Below, in pieces: positions 33,101 to 45,905 of a DNA stretch of 64,000 bases. Numbering within the stretch: the first letter of the stretch is position 1; each line of letters begins with the position of its first letter. Where the stretch lies: NCBI RefSeq assembly GCF_965638725.1, contig NC_134954.1, forward strand, positions 4,149,001 through 4,213,000. The letters run 5' to 3'. The notes under the pieces are model-generated. The model saw nothing but the letters and a program-made list of their open reading frames with translations. It was not told where the DNA came from and did no database searches. The stretch is from Aptenodytes patagonicus. Lineage: Eukaryota; Chordata; Aves; Sphenisciformes; Spheniscidae. The position numbers were made by a program, and so were the translations under genes.

Positions 33101-36100
33101 GTCCAAAACCGGGAGGAGCTCGGCTCTTTATCTTGCCGCTACTTGATATTCTGCAGCTCCCTGCCCAGGACGGCGACACGAGACACTTTGTGCGTGTATG
33201 CTGCTGCTGCAGGGGGTCCCTGGGGAAGGGGCTATGCTGCGAGCGGAGAAGGCTCGTTGGGAAACCTGCCGTCGGCAGAAAATGACACCTGCACAGCTAC
33301 CGCCATTGCTGAACAGCTTTTCCAGCTGTCTCACTTGCCAAATCTGCTTTCTTGCTCCTCTGAAATTTAGAGAGAGAAAAAAAACCACAGAGGGCTTATT
33401 GCTACTCCAGTAAAACTAAATATTTTTTTTTTTTTTTTTGCAAATCACAACATTTTGTCCTTGAAAATCCATCAGCAGTTAAGTGCGTGGATATTTTCTA
33501 TGACACGCTGCAGCTGGACGTGTGTCATGCCTCCCAGTGGCACAGGAGCCCCTCTGCAAGAAGACCGAGTCTCCCCTCTCTGGGGGCTAAACCCGACGGG
33601 CAGAGCACGAGTACCAGGCTTCAGCTTCCCATAAACATGCACAAAAGCAGCACTGTAACGTCCACACCCTGCACTAGCGCGGCAGGGACTGCTGCCCCGA
33701 GCTGAGGCTTCCCCTTCCCACCACACGTGCTGCTCAGAGCGTGGCTGGGCTGCCGGAGGTTTCAGTTTTGGGGAGGAGGAGATGGAGGCAGAGGACCAAG
33801 GCTGAACGTGGCTGGAGGTGGAAAGTCCCTTTCTATTACTACTTAGCAATAAACAAACACCCTTCCTTTTTGCCTGGCATCGTAACTCCTCCTAACCCAT
33901 AGACTTCCATCCTTACGACGCTCTGCTCTCCCTCCGACGCACGTGCTAGCTTGCTGCACCTTCACCCCTGCCTGCCACCTGGCACCACATCACGTTGCTG
34001 GGGACCAGCAATGCTGCATCGCCTCTCCAGCCTCGCTGGGATGGGCTGGAGGAGAGGCGCAGCAGCCTGCCCGCCCCGACGTGTAACTCACGGGAAAACT
34101 CGGGGGGTGAGAGCGGCTCGCAGCTCCATCATCCCTCCAACCAAGCCTGAAGCCCAGGTCTGCCTCAGGGCAGGAGTCTCCAGGGAAGGTTTGCTATTAG
34201 CAGCCACGAATGTCAGCAACGCTGGATTTGTTCATCCTATAAAAAATGACCAAGCAAAAGCGTAACAGCAGCACTAGTCAGGGTCAATGCCAAATTCTTC
34301 CTATTGCCACTGCCCAAGAACATCGCCGTGCCCCGAGTCCTTGATTTCTGACTTTGACTTGTGTTTTACGCTTCATTATGGTGCAAAAGAGCCTAATTCT
34401 CTTCTGAATCTGTCTGCACAACTTAAGGAGGTAAAAAAAAGAGTATTTCAGTGGATTTAAAAATGAATAAAAAGGAAATGTTTTTTAGTGTGTTGATTCT
34501 GTCTTGCTGACACGCCCTTTTGATTATTTAGCTCCTGTAGCTCTGAAGGGACTGAATAGGATTTATATCAAAATTTTATCCTGTATTGGCCTTCTCCTTA
34601 TTGAATTCTCAGTGGCTGCCCCATTTTAATCGAGGTAAATTTATCTTTTTCCCCGTTTTTGATTTTAATTTCTCCACTTTCACTCTTCTCAAAGTTTAGA
34701 CATTTAGACCTTTAGACCTCTAAATCACCCATAGTCTATATATACTTCACTTGGCCAGTCCTCTTGCTTGAGGCTCAGCAGAAGGTTTGAGATTGATGCT
34801 CTACTCAAACGCATTTTCTTCCAGGCGCTTGAATAGCAGCTCGAACGTGGTGGGACATGGGACACGGTCTACAAGGCCCTTGCTCACCCGAGCCTGGAGT
34901 GCTGGCAGCCGCCGTAGCTGGCATCAGTGTCCCGCAGGTGCTGCTCTGCCAGGCCAGGTCACATCTTGCTTTGAACGAATTTCATCTGCAAATGCTCAGC
35001 CGTGCAAAGAAATGCATCCTTCTTGTAGCGGGAGGGTTCTACAGACAAGATTTTGCAGCCCAAGTTGAAAATGTTCTAATAATTGGACAAAACAGCTCAG
35101 CCTCTAAAGTCTGATGATCACATCTGTGTTTAATACAATTTCCTAACGTGCCCTGGCCATGCACTCCCCGGGCAGAAGGCTGCCGTCGGCCCCATCTTCC
35201 TGACCTGCGTGCCCCCCACCTGAGAGGTACGTCCCCATAGGGCCACCGCTCCGTCCTGGGCTCCTCGCCAGAGCTGAGCTTCCACGGCGAAGGCAGGTAC
35301 AGGAGCTCATACAAATTTCTACGTCAATGCCTCACGCCTGCGCCGCAGCAATCAGCTAATTACTCACTGGCTAAATTCATTGCGGGGCTGTTTGGAGTGC
35401 CCCCAGTTTTAGCCGTGGGAATACCTCCCCCTCCTCCGAGCCGGCATCGCTCTGCAGCTGAACAGAGGAACCTGGGGGCCCATTTTGGTACGCTCCCGCA
35501 ACTACAAACGTTGACGCGTTCCCATACTTCTTCTGAAAAGTGTGAATTTTGGCTCCAAGCTATTGCACAGTTGAAATCTGCTACTCCTAAGCCCCTTCTG
35601 AAGGACAAGGGCAAGGTATGCCGGTGCTGGGGCACCCGTCTGAGTGGGGTGCCAGTGCTACCATGCCAGCAGGCAGGTGGCTGCCCCCCCTCCAGGGATG
35701 TCCCCCGGAACCGGAGCCCACCCATACGGTGAAGGAAACCCCTTTTTCACCCATGCAAAAGGGCCGAGACGGTGCCCTTGCACACGCAGCTCGGCGGGGG
35801 GCACAGCAGCAGCACCCATAAAGCCACCCTGGCCAAGGGCGAGATGTTCCTGCGCCTACCGGCACATCTGCTGCCTGGGCTGCAGCCAGCCCCACCACCC
35901 TGCCCGGGAGCCGCCTTCCCGGCCGCCCGCATCTCGCCAGACCGTGAACAGCAACCGACACGCGTCACTTCTGTAACAAAGCTGTTTTTCTGAGGGCGCT
36001 TGGGCAGCAGCTTCCCGGCAGAATGAAAATCACCCAGTGGATTGGCAGGACGAGCCCGAGAAGGTGATTGCAAGTCTGCATCGGCGCTCCGCCCTTGACA

Positions 36101-36239
36101 TTGAAGCGGGGAGAAGCAGCGCGGCAGCAAACCGAGTGGGAGGAGGACATGGGGACACGGGCTGCCTTCGGGGCGCGGACACGACCAGCAGCGTTTGGAG
36201 AGGAAGCGGGGAGCGGCGAGGGCAGACCCCGTGGAAACG

Positions 36240-36420
36240 TTCACCGGCCTCACGTGTAGCCGGGTGTGAGAGAGTATAAAGCTGGCTGCTTTTTATGCTT
36301 GAACGAAATCTTGCCTTACGCTCATGACTAATTAAACGCTCCCTTTTAACCATGTCTGAGCGGTGGCTTTTGCTCACGCCGGGTGCAGCGAGGCAGTTGT
36401 GGGGAGCGAGCCGCACAACC
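36240..36420 (+). promoter_or_regulatory. Promoter- or LTR-like block
   Basis: TATAAA at 36275-36280 after GC-rich sequence, then ATTAAA at 36331-36336 and a further GC-rich stretch. This TATA to poly(A)-signal spacing is typical of an LTR U3-R-U5, but I could not find both ends or a target duplication. It could also be an ordinary promoter. Confidence 0.3.
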
Positions 36421-39400
36421 TCCCAGAAAGAAAACAAGATGGCAAAAATCAGTTAATGTTTCAAGCATTCTCAGGTTTCATGATCTAATTAGATAACGAT
36501 GGCACAAAGAAAGTTATTTGATTAGTCTATTTAGCAGGTAATTGTTTAACTTGTTAGCGTTCCATTAAGCACCCTTTTTCTTTTGCAAGGACCATTTGCC
36601 TGACTGTGCCTTAACCCCCCCACGTTCCCAGAAAATCCCACGCAAGCCTTGTTAAAAGAACACCCCCCCCCCGAGCACCCCGCTCGCTTCAGTGGCTGCA
36701 GGGAGCCAAGTAACCTGTGCAACACGCTGAACCTCTAGCTTGGTGTACACAGCCCAAAAATCTTACTAGTGGTGCTTTGATTTTGAGCCTTTCTGAAAGG
36801 GGTCTGATTTCCAGCAGGGGATGCTCAATACTTTCGAAAAATCAGGCTTAACCTGAACGTGGGAAATAGAAAATCCGAGATACGAGTCACGTCCCAAAAC
36901 CTTAGCTATGGTTTTGGACCGGGCTGGCAGTGAAGCAAGGCTATAGAAATGTTTCAAACTTCTCAGAGAGCACTTCAGGCCTCCGTGTTTTATTTCCAGG
37001 CCTCCGGGTGTCTCTCCCTTTAAATGGATCCTGAAGTTAGTCTGGAATAATCAGAATGAATCTGTTTTATGCCAGCTCCCTGCAAGCACAGCATATGCTA
37101 CAGAGTACAAAACCGTGCCTCGTGCAAGAAAATCTATATGCTCAGCTGGAGATTTTCATAACTAGGAGCATGCAACTGGGCCCATAGTTACCTGCACAGA
37201 GCTTGCGATAGCTTTCAAATTAAAACAAGCCATCGCTCGTGGGAGATAGCCTCATGATTATGGAGCAGCTCCAAGCAGAAAATCCATCCTAAAATTCAAA
37301 TTAGTAATTATTTCTTACTCAGTTTTCTTTTCCCAAACAAAACATACCATATAAAATGTACGTGAGGTTATTTGTATCTAGGTAGCTGTAAGATGTCACA
37401 CCATATGCAATCTGTGCAAATCCATCTAAAACCTGACTCAGAACTACAGGGAACACCACGTGGCATTTGCGGGTCACGAAAACATATCGCAGGGCAAGGA
37501 ACACCCCTTGGTGGGCAAGTGACACCCTCACAGCTCTTCTCCGACAAAAATGAATGATTATAGCTATCTGAAACAGCGTATGGGGAGCAGAGCTTAAAAA
37601 GCACACAGAAAACGCATCTTCTATAAAGCTGGGGGGTAATTAATCGGAATAAAGGCAAACACGCGTTTCTTTGCTACCGTTCAGGGGGAGATGTTCATAA
37701 CTGAGCACTTCAGGATACTTGCTCTAGTGAGTAATTAAGAACCGCATGAACCACCTCAACAACCCGGACAGAAAAGTCAGTAATCACGATTGCAATTTTA
37801 CATTACTGAGATTTTTCCAAAAATACCTCTACATTGTCAACTTAATGAAGCGTTACAAGCAACCAGACACGTATCCCACGCGGACTACGACTCCTGGCCT
37901 GAAGGACGCTCGTTACTCTGACACCCACCTCACCGGGCCTCAGGGATGCTCCCGAGGGCATGGGACATGGGTGGCTGCCCAGGATTGATCCCAAGCCTCC
38001 GTTCGGCACCACTTTCCCGCAGGGGCAGCAGCACCTCCTGCCGCAGCACCGCGAGCCAGAACTGCTCGGGTGCCAGGGTTTTTGAATCTTGAGGCTACAC
38101 GTGTAAAAGAGACATACGGCCTACTGGCTAGGAGGCTCTCCCAAATGAGCTTTTTACCATTCTGCCTTAAAACCACTCATATTCTTTCGGCCTGATAATC
38201 TAGACTCTGAGACAACCTTCCCCTAACCCTGCCGGTTTCACTGTACTTTTTATTTTTTCCCATCTCCAAATACTCCAACGCGTGCCTGGGAGGTAGGAAA
38301 GTTACTTGATATTTTTCATAGCTAATATTTCACCAAGGAACCGTGCTGGACTTCTCTTGAAAAGAATAATAACGTTCTCGTTTCTTCCCCGAGCCGCCCT
38401 GTGAGCCGATGGCTGCCCAGAGCCCCTCTCTGCAGACCGCAAACAAAAACGTGCTGGAAGGTCCCTGTGCGGGGGAGAGCCGTGGGCGCCCGGGCTGGGG
38501 TCTGCGCGCTCTGCCGCCGGCCACAAGCCCACCCTGCCACAGTGGCTGCCTGCAATCACCCCCCCCCCCATTCACGCGGGGATGAACCCCGTCTTGTCGC
38601 AGCCCCTGCTCCGGTAACGGGTTTGAGTGTCTGTTTTCCTTCTGATGTACACACCGCTGCAGGCGCTGGGAAGAAGAGGGTCGGGTGTTGCAGCACTCCT
38701 CGCTGGGGTGGGCATCACCGTCAGGGGCTGCCGCACCCCCGGCGGGTGCTGGCGTGCCCGGGGAGGGCAACGGCCAGAGGGACCAGCCTCATTCGGAGCA
38801 AACCTCAGCACATCCCTGATTTTAGTCATTTCGAAAGGAAAGCATCGATGTGGTCTTTCCCAAAGTTTTCCCTGCTTTTCCCAACTAAAATGATTTATTC
38901 CGTTCAGTTTGAATTAGCAAAGAATTTCAGTTGTGTTTTCCAGCGAGGAGGATTATGTGTTTGAAGTACAGGAGATATTTGATTCAGCCCCGAAGGAGGC
39001 AGCGGGAGCAGAGCTGTGTGAATTCCCACGACACGGGGTTTGTAACGAGGCAGGAGCTAACGACCCTGCGGCCTCGCAATCCAAATGCCCCGGCCTTGGC
39101 AGGTTCTGAGCTTGGAAACTGAACTGCTCCAGCACGTCTGCTCTCTGGGAAGCACCGACCCACCGCCCTTAACTTTGAGCATCTTTACATCTGCATTCGA
39201 GCTTCGATCTCTCTTGCCAGCCGTGGTCTGTCCTGCGCAGGCAGACCTGCTGTTCCCATTGGAGAGCTCACCTGGGAGCAGAAGCCAAGCAGGTGCTCTC
39301 CTGAAGAGGAGCTGACCCACGGCAATTTTGGAGCCCGAAAGACTCGCTAGCAGGTTTTCTCTCTGCTGTTGCACAGCGTGTGCTCACCGGAGCGGGAGCC

Positions 39401-39984
39401 GTGCCCTTTCTTGTCAGGATGTATGTACTTGGGGCCACCACAAAAGCAAAAAAAACCCCCAAACAAAAGCAAACCATAGCCAAGAACATCAGATATCCGA
39501 TTACTCTGTTTTATCTCAGTTGGCTCTTAGGTGTCAGCATAGCTTGCTGGCTCTTGCTGTCCCTTTCTGTCTCACAACAGCAACGTTTCATCAGCAAAGC
39601 TCCAGGATTTTGTTGTAGGGTTAGCTGGGAGATCGCGGCTCCAGCCGCTGCCCGCTTAGCTCTGCAGGCAGTCCCGGGAGCCCCGAGCTTCAACGGCTCC
39701 TGGTGCTTTCACTCCTTCTGTTTGCTCATTAGTTTCTGCTGCAGTGACGAGTGCTTTGTTTCATTGTTATTGTCGGCAGCATTTCCAGCTCCCGCGTCAA
39801 AACGGGTTCGAGGAAATAACGCGTAGAAACAGACAACACAACCAGACGGCTAATCCCTACAACTGCAGCCAGTGCTACGCGGCCCGGCAGCCCTTTGGGC
39901 TTCCACAGCGATGCCCTGAGCGTGACTGACATCCCGTAACCGACGGCCCCCCAGTTAACTGCCCACCGCACACCCCCTGTGTGC

Positions 39985-40411
39985 AGAATCATAGAATCAC
40001 AGAATCATAGAATCATTGAGGTTGGAAAAGACCTCTAAGATCATCGAGTCCAACCGTCGACTCAACACCACCACCCACTAAGCCATGTCCCTAAGCGCCT
40101 CATCTACTCGTCTTTTAAATACCTCCAGGGATGGGGACTCCACCACTTCCCTGGGCAGCCTCTTCCAATGTTTCACCACTCTTTCAGTAAAGAAATTTTT
40201 CCTCACGTCCAATCTAAACCTCCCCTGGCACAACTTGAGGCCATTTCCTCTCGTCCTATCGCTTGTTACTTGGGAGAAGAGACCGACCCCCACCTCGCTA
40301 CAACCTCCTGTCAGGTGGTTGTAGAGAGCGATGAGGTCTCCCCTCAGCCTCCTTTTCTCCAGGCTGAACAACCCCAGTTCCCTCAGCCGCTCCTCATCAG
40401 ACTTGTTCTCC
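39985..40411 (-). mobile_element. CR1 LINE 3' fragment, minus strand
   Basis: Begins at 39985 with the reverse complement of the octamer tail and extends to about 40411 (minus-strand reading [20 protein letters not shown]). It abuts a GC-rich segment with an unexplained open frame. Confidence 0.95.
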
Positions 40412-40693
40412 AACAAGAAGCCGCCCCAGGAGAGGCGGCAGCTCATCTGCCTTCTGGTACGTCCCGGCTGCGGCCGCGTCAGGTCCTTCGGCAACCCCTT
40501 ACTGCAAGGAGGGGAGCTGGAGGAGAAACTCTGCCTGCTCCGCGCCGCGGCCTCCAGAAAGCAAAGCGAGGAGAGGAGGAGCAGAAAACCTGCGCGGGGC
40601 CGACGGGTCTGTGCCAAGCGGTTCCTGCTCGAGCAGCTCGAGCTCAAGCAGAGGGGGTACGGCGATGGTGAAGCTGAAGGTCCTTCCTGGTGA
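40412..40693 (+). other. Unidentified GC-rich open frame next to CR1
   Basis: Beyond the CR1 boundary the + frame ending at 40693 reads about 93 codons: [20 protein letters not shown], then [20 protein letters not shown] and [12 protein letters not shown]. Leu/Glu/Lys/Arg spacing suggests a coiled coil. A donor-like CTG|GTACGT lies at 40455-40460. I do not recognise the protein, and GC-rich DNA often stays open by chance. It may be a broken exon or retrocopy. Confidence 0.25.
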
Positions 40694-40808
40694 TGATCAT
40701 AGTTCTACATGGGCTTGGCTATTCTTTGGCTTTTGGATTAATTTTATTTAACTCAATGCAATTCTCTTAAACGAGAAACGCATTCTAGTTTGGTCTTTTT
40801 TTCCTGTC

Positions 40809-40822
40809 CCCCCCCCCCCCCC
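40809..40822 (+). repeat. C-homopolymer run
   Basis: About 14-15 consecutive C followed by T-rich sequence. Confidence 0.9.
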
Positions 40823-42057
40823 TCTTTTTCTACAGCTTTGGATGCTTTTCTCAAAATTGGATTTCTCTGTTCTCATTTGACGTTTGATTTTAACATCCTT
40901 TGATTTTAACTGCCTGCGTTCAAAATTCACTTCATGGCTGTAATTTGCTTGTTGTGAATGCGTAACACAGATTATTTTTGCGATAATCTAAATATTACAA
41001 GAAAAATCTTTCGCATGCATACCAAACTTGTTAAAAATTGGTAAATGCATTCAAACCCGTAGCAGATACTTTTAAGATATCCTTGATAGATCATCTGTCT
41101 TGAAGATTCACCCTCCCATATTAGTTACAGCTGAAACACTGAGTAGCCAGTTACCAGTTTTAAAAATGTTCAAAACTGAAGTAAAAGGTACACGCAGCCT
41201 GATGCTTCTCAGCACACGTGGGACAACATTTTTCACACCGAGATCCAAAACTCCATGTTCAAAGCTACGCGTGAATGTAATTTTACTTCTTCCCAGATCC
41301 GGGCCCGTGGCTGGGCAGCACAGGGGTGGCGTGTCCGGAGTACGAATGGTACAGATCATCCTCCTGCTTCTCATTTCGATATTATCCGGGGGGGGGGGGA
41401 GAAATCCCTGTTCAGATCAACTTTATGTTGCCAACGTAACATCTCTCCAGTGAATGTTAAGATATAATTACCCTGTAAGGAATGATTCCTATTAAACATT
41501 TAATACGTCTCCCTCTAATTGAAATTTAAGGCTTTGGTTGTGGTTGGGTGTCACTAAAGATGTGATTAAATATAAAATATGTATAATGCTTAACTCCTTT
41601 CGGGGTGTTGGGATAGCTTCCACTAAGTAACAAACATAAATAATTTCTTTTGCACTCTAAAAAGTTTTTAAAGTAGCTCGATTTGAGGCTGGCGCAGGAA
41701 TATCTCCTTCCCCAGATGAAAGGGAATCTTTCACCGGCTTCGCCTGAGGCAGCGGGGGGATGAGAGCCTCCTCGAGCTCCGCTTCGCCCTCCGCCTTTCC
41801 GCCCCTTGTATCCCGTTCCCTCGCAGGGCTTTGCGCTGCCCCAAACCTCCCCCTCTGCCACCTGCCTCTCCTCTGGCTCTGGCTGCCTCGCGATATTCCT
41901 CTTCTGTCTCACAGCCTGCGCTTAGAAGTCTTCTTACGCAGAACTATTTGCCATGAAGGTATAATGGAGAAAAATGTAGATTCCCCTCTTACGCAAGTAA
42001 TCCAAAGGCGAGAGCTGAACATGCCGAGCATCAGCAAGGATGCCAACAACATGGTAT

Positions 42058-42275
42058 TTGGACATGAGGAAAAATTTCTTTACTGAAAGAGCAGTTAAAC
42101 ATTGGGACAGGCTGCCCAGGGAGGTGGTGGAGTCCCCATCCCTGGAGGTATTTAAAAGACGTGTAGATGAGGCACTTAGGGACGTGGTTTAGTGGGCATG
42201 GGGGTGTTGGGTCGACGGTTGGACTCGATGATCTTAGAGGTCTTTTCCAACCTCAATGATTCTATGATTCTATGA
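42058..42275 (+). mobile_element. CR1 LINE 3' fragment
   Basis: About 220 bp of the ORF2 end, 3' UTR and terminal octamers in the gap between CCDC195 and DOCK10. Confidence 0.95.
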
Positions 42276-45187
42276 ACAGTCCTAAATCAAACACTTGCAC
42301 ATACGCATAATTTTTTTGCCTATTATTAATAATCTTGCTCATAGCCTAAAAATCAGTCCTTGTCAAAAGTTCCATCTGTAAACACCTGTGCAATTCCACA
42401 TGTTACCAAGAACTTAGACAAAGACTTGAAGAAGTACCGGCAGCTGTTTTCCCTGGCCATCTTCATTTCTTTTCTTCAAGCAGCACAATTAACGACGTTT
42501 TGACCGCAGCATTTCTCACCGCCACCTTTGCCCAGTCCCCTGGGACATCTGTGTTCAGGCCACCGAGGCCCTGCCCATCCTGCAGTAAAAATAAAACCTA
42601 CGAATGTCAGCAGTGGGAAAGCGCGTCTGCTCTTGTGCTTGTCTCCCTCCCTGAACTGCTCTTCTCTGTGTGTTTTACCTGCCTTGCGCTGGTTATTTGT
42701 GCGTAAAAGAAAACAAGTGACGAAAGTTTGTTTTGTGGTTATTTTAAAATTGTCCTAATATTTGAAATAAAGCAAGTCCAGAGAATCACTTTCAAAAGTG
42801 ATTGAAAAATAAACTCAGCTGTAAGAATACACTGTGAAATAGTTTACCGGAGAAAACCTCAACTCCAAGAACAGCCGACCATGTTCTTGTGGTTGCCTTA
42901 AATAAAAGGAGTCTCAGAGCGGAGCTTTTAGCAGAAAAAAATTGGTGTGGACCTCACGTAATCCTAAGAGTTTGGAAAGCACCGATTGTATGAAGAGAGC
43001 CCTTTCTTACAGCGCCGGTGGCGTGCCGTGCCCATCAGGCACGAGCGTTTATAACTCTCCTCAGTTCTGTGAGGGTTTCATAGCCCACGGATGGGGGTGG
43101 ATGCAGGATTCAGCGCCGACACATCTATCCTCTGCAGTTTTGGTTGCTGAATTTTATGGCGGTGAAAGGCCAAACCCCATCTTCGTAATAATCCCACAGC
43201 CTCACGTGCCTTCTGCGTTTCTTTCGTTCTCTCCCCTCAAATGCGGGGACAATCCGTGTTTTCTCTCCCTGTTACGGCCCTGGTTCAAAGCTAATGTTTG
43301 CTAATTGCTTGCACGCGACTATGTTGAAAGTGCTTGAACACAGCAGGAGAGGAAGAGCCATCTGGAGCAAGGACCCAGCTACGCTCAAGCCTGAGCATCT
43401 CTAACACCAGCAATACGGTAACAGCCAGAATACGGGCTGGATTTTCAAACGCTCAGAGGAGGCTGCAGAGCTGGCGGCTTAAAACAAACCAAGCCCCACA
43501 ACCCTTAGACTTACACATTGACACTCATTTTGCGTGCAAGCTATTGAGAAACCAGTCCAGGGATCTCCTCACCTCTGCTTTGCAGACCACAGCTTGGCTT
43601 CAGACCAGCCTGGTGTCAGCTTGCAACATTCCCTCCATGCAAACCACGTTTTTTGCAATCTAGTTATTCCCAAGGATGCCCGACAGATTTAGTTGCTCAC
43701 TTCTTGTGAACATTAATTAGAAAACAGTCTGCCTCCACATCACCTGGATGGCTTCTGAAGCACCCATCCATAAACACAAATCATAGCAAATGCAAAATGA
43801 GTCCAGTGAGACCAACAAACCAAGGGACAAGAGGGCTCGATGCTCAGACTTACCTCCTCTGTGCTGCGGATTCCTGCTGTCGCCACGGATGGCTGGTTCC
43901 TCCCATATATACAAACGAGCAGGTAACTTCATCTACCACTACACATACAGTATAAAGCGGGTTAAAATTTGGGCCAGAAATCATGCCTTTCAGCAGACTG
44001 TTGGTTTCGCACAGTGCAGTGTCCGAAGAGCAGAGCTGGGCTTTTCAAGGCGAGGATGAGGAAGGCGCCTGGCTCCCCGTCCAGCCGCGCGGTTGATGCT
44101 GGTGTGCAGCGCGCAGGCGAGAGCTTGGGCTGTTACCAAGTCACAGGCGCGGGCTTACACGGCCGCTGCACTAATGCTGGAGCGGGGCCCGTCCCAACCC
44201 ACGGGGTGCCCATCCCAATTGCCCCCCTCCTTCCCCCACCAGAAAAGAGCACCGTGTGGGTTTCAACCCTTAGCAAAGATTTCTTCTGGAAAATCCCACG
44301 TCTGCCGACAGCGAGGCACAGCGGCAAGCACTGGCAGCACGTGCAGCACCGGCAAGCGGGCAGAGACTGGATAACGGCACTTTCACCTTGCACATATAGA
44401 TGGGGTGAATTTAGAGGCCACCCTTGGCTCTTGCCTGCCGGGCCAGGCTACAACTTGAGTTAAGACTCACCAGTTGTGAACTGGGGGTGTCACGGGAAGA
44501 GATACAGGGAAAGGAGACAGTAGGGCAGAACGAAGCAACACACTGGAAAAAACCCTCCTGGCATGGCCACGTAGCAAGACATAGCACCGGGCTCTGACCC
44601 GGACGAACACTCGTGAACCTGTAGAGGCCCCAGGGGAATCACCAGGGTTTCTCCAGGGAAAACGAGCCACAGCTTAACGGAATTGTGGGGACTGCACGCA
44701 TAGAAGAGAGGGATCCTAACAGACACTCACGACAAACAGGGACCCCTGAAAGCAGGGATTTTCTCCGGGCAAAGGAATGAACATGAAGGAGTGTGGGAGT
44801 GCTGAGGTTAAAGGGAACTCCTAAGAGCTGGCAGAACCGCTCCACCTCATCCCAACATGACGCAGAAACCCAAACAAACATCTCGCTAGAGGCACGCCGT
44901 TTCCCAACAGGCCCCGGGCGAAATCTGGGACTACGAACTTCAAAGGAAGAACAGAGCTTCCTTGGTCTCAAGCAGGAGGACTACACCGAGCCCCTGTTTC
45001 CCAGGGTGGCCTCAGTCTGGGGCCGTGGCGGGAATCTGAAGCCACGTTCCGCAGAGGGTCGTAAATGGCCCTATCAGCAACCGCAACACAACAGGCAGCC
45101 GGGATGCGGGGGGGCACCCTGACCTCCACCGCCCTGGGAAGTGCTGACACGGGAATGAACCAACGCACAGACCTTCAAAGAGAAAAC
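42276..45187. other. Interval downstream of DOCK10, no gene seen
   Basis: Unique sequence. The segment 44470-45130 is GC-rich with open minus-strand frames of up to 110 codons, but no motif, start context or exon structure supports a gene. Confidence 0.45.
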
Positions 45188-45785
45188 TTTATGGACGCTT
45201 TTATACACATACACAAATATTTTAATATGACGGTAACTGAAATGTTATCCATATTCTTAGTACTGTCATAATTAACTAAAAAGATATTTTTTTAAATTTT
45301 GTAAAAATGACATATTTTACACATCTTCTATTTACAATTGCAATATACTTAAATGTTATAAAACATCCACTCTGACCTTTAAAATATATGTATACTAGGA
45401 CTTAGTATTAGATATATTATAATTTATAGCAAACTTAGGGTTTGCTGCGTACCTATCTGTTCAATAGGAATTTCATAATCAGCCTGGCTTAATAAAGGCT
45501 GCTCAAAACCAAAAATCGACAACAAAAAAAAGATAAGGAATGTGCAAATATTGGGGCAGGCAAAAAAAATAAAAAAAACATATCAAGCTTGCAGTTTTAA
45601 AAAATAACAACGTGAAGACTTCCAATAAATTAAAATCATAACCCACAAATCCTTTTCCTGGCATTGTCCGTGATCAAATTAATTTTCAGCACTATTAATC
45701 TAAAAGGAAAAAAAAACCAACCAACCAAACAAAAACCCCCAGCCACCCCAGGTCTTCCCAAGGCCGTGTGTTCCCCACGCAGCAG
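45188..45785 (-). other. DOCK10: Probable DOCK10 3' UTR
   Basis: AT-rich stretch immediately after the DOCK10 stop, contrasting with GC-rich sequence beyond 45180. CATAAA on the minus strand at 45188-45193, followed by T/G-rich sequence, is a possible but non-canonical poly(A) signal. No coding potential. Confidence 0.4.
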
Positions 45786-45905
45786 TCAAGCATCAGGATT
45801 TGCCAGGGTGGTTGCTGCTGGCACAGACGAGCTGGCTCTATTGATGACTCGCGAATAAGTGCGCTCCATTCCTTGCTGTTTTGCCGAGTCCTCCTTGTAT
45901 GCAAT
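45786..45905 (-). CDS. DOCK10: DOCK10 last coding exon with stop
   Basis: Minus strand: long T-rich tract, AG acceptor at 45906 (or three bases earlier, adding a Lys), stop TGA at 45788-45786. Encodes [20 protein letters not shown] then [19 protein letters not shown]. Length (39 residues) and the T-x-(S/T)-R-V-I pattern match the remembered mammalian DOCK10 tail; the last residues diverge. The exon lies 4.3 kb from the preceding one. Confidence 0.8.
   Translation of the reverse strand: MAYKEDSAKQQGMERTYSRVINRASSSVPAATTLANPDA

Larger units (their letters stand above)
30073..39984. other. Gene-poor interval upstream of CCDC195
   Basis: Mixed GC-rich and AT-rich unique sequence. Many open frames appear on both strands where GC is high, but none has recognisable motifs or a consistent exon structure. 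It contains a T run at about 33422-33439 and C runs at 36662-36671 and 38559-38569. An LTR-like block is listed separately. Confidence 0.5.

Noticed and set aside
38302-38964. Overlapping GC-rich ORFs up to 187 codons
   Set aside because: Open in several frames at once because of base composition; no conserved motif.
44470-45130. Possible LTR or gene from open minus-strand frames
   Set aside because: No TG/CA ends, target duplication, motif or exon structure could be identified; left as unexplained unique sequence.
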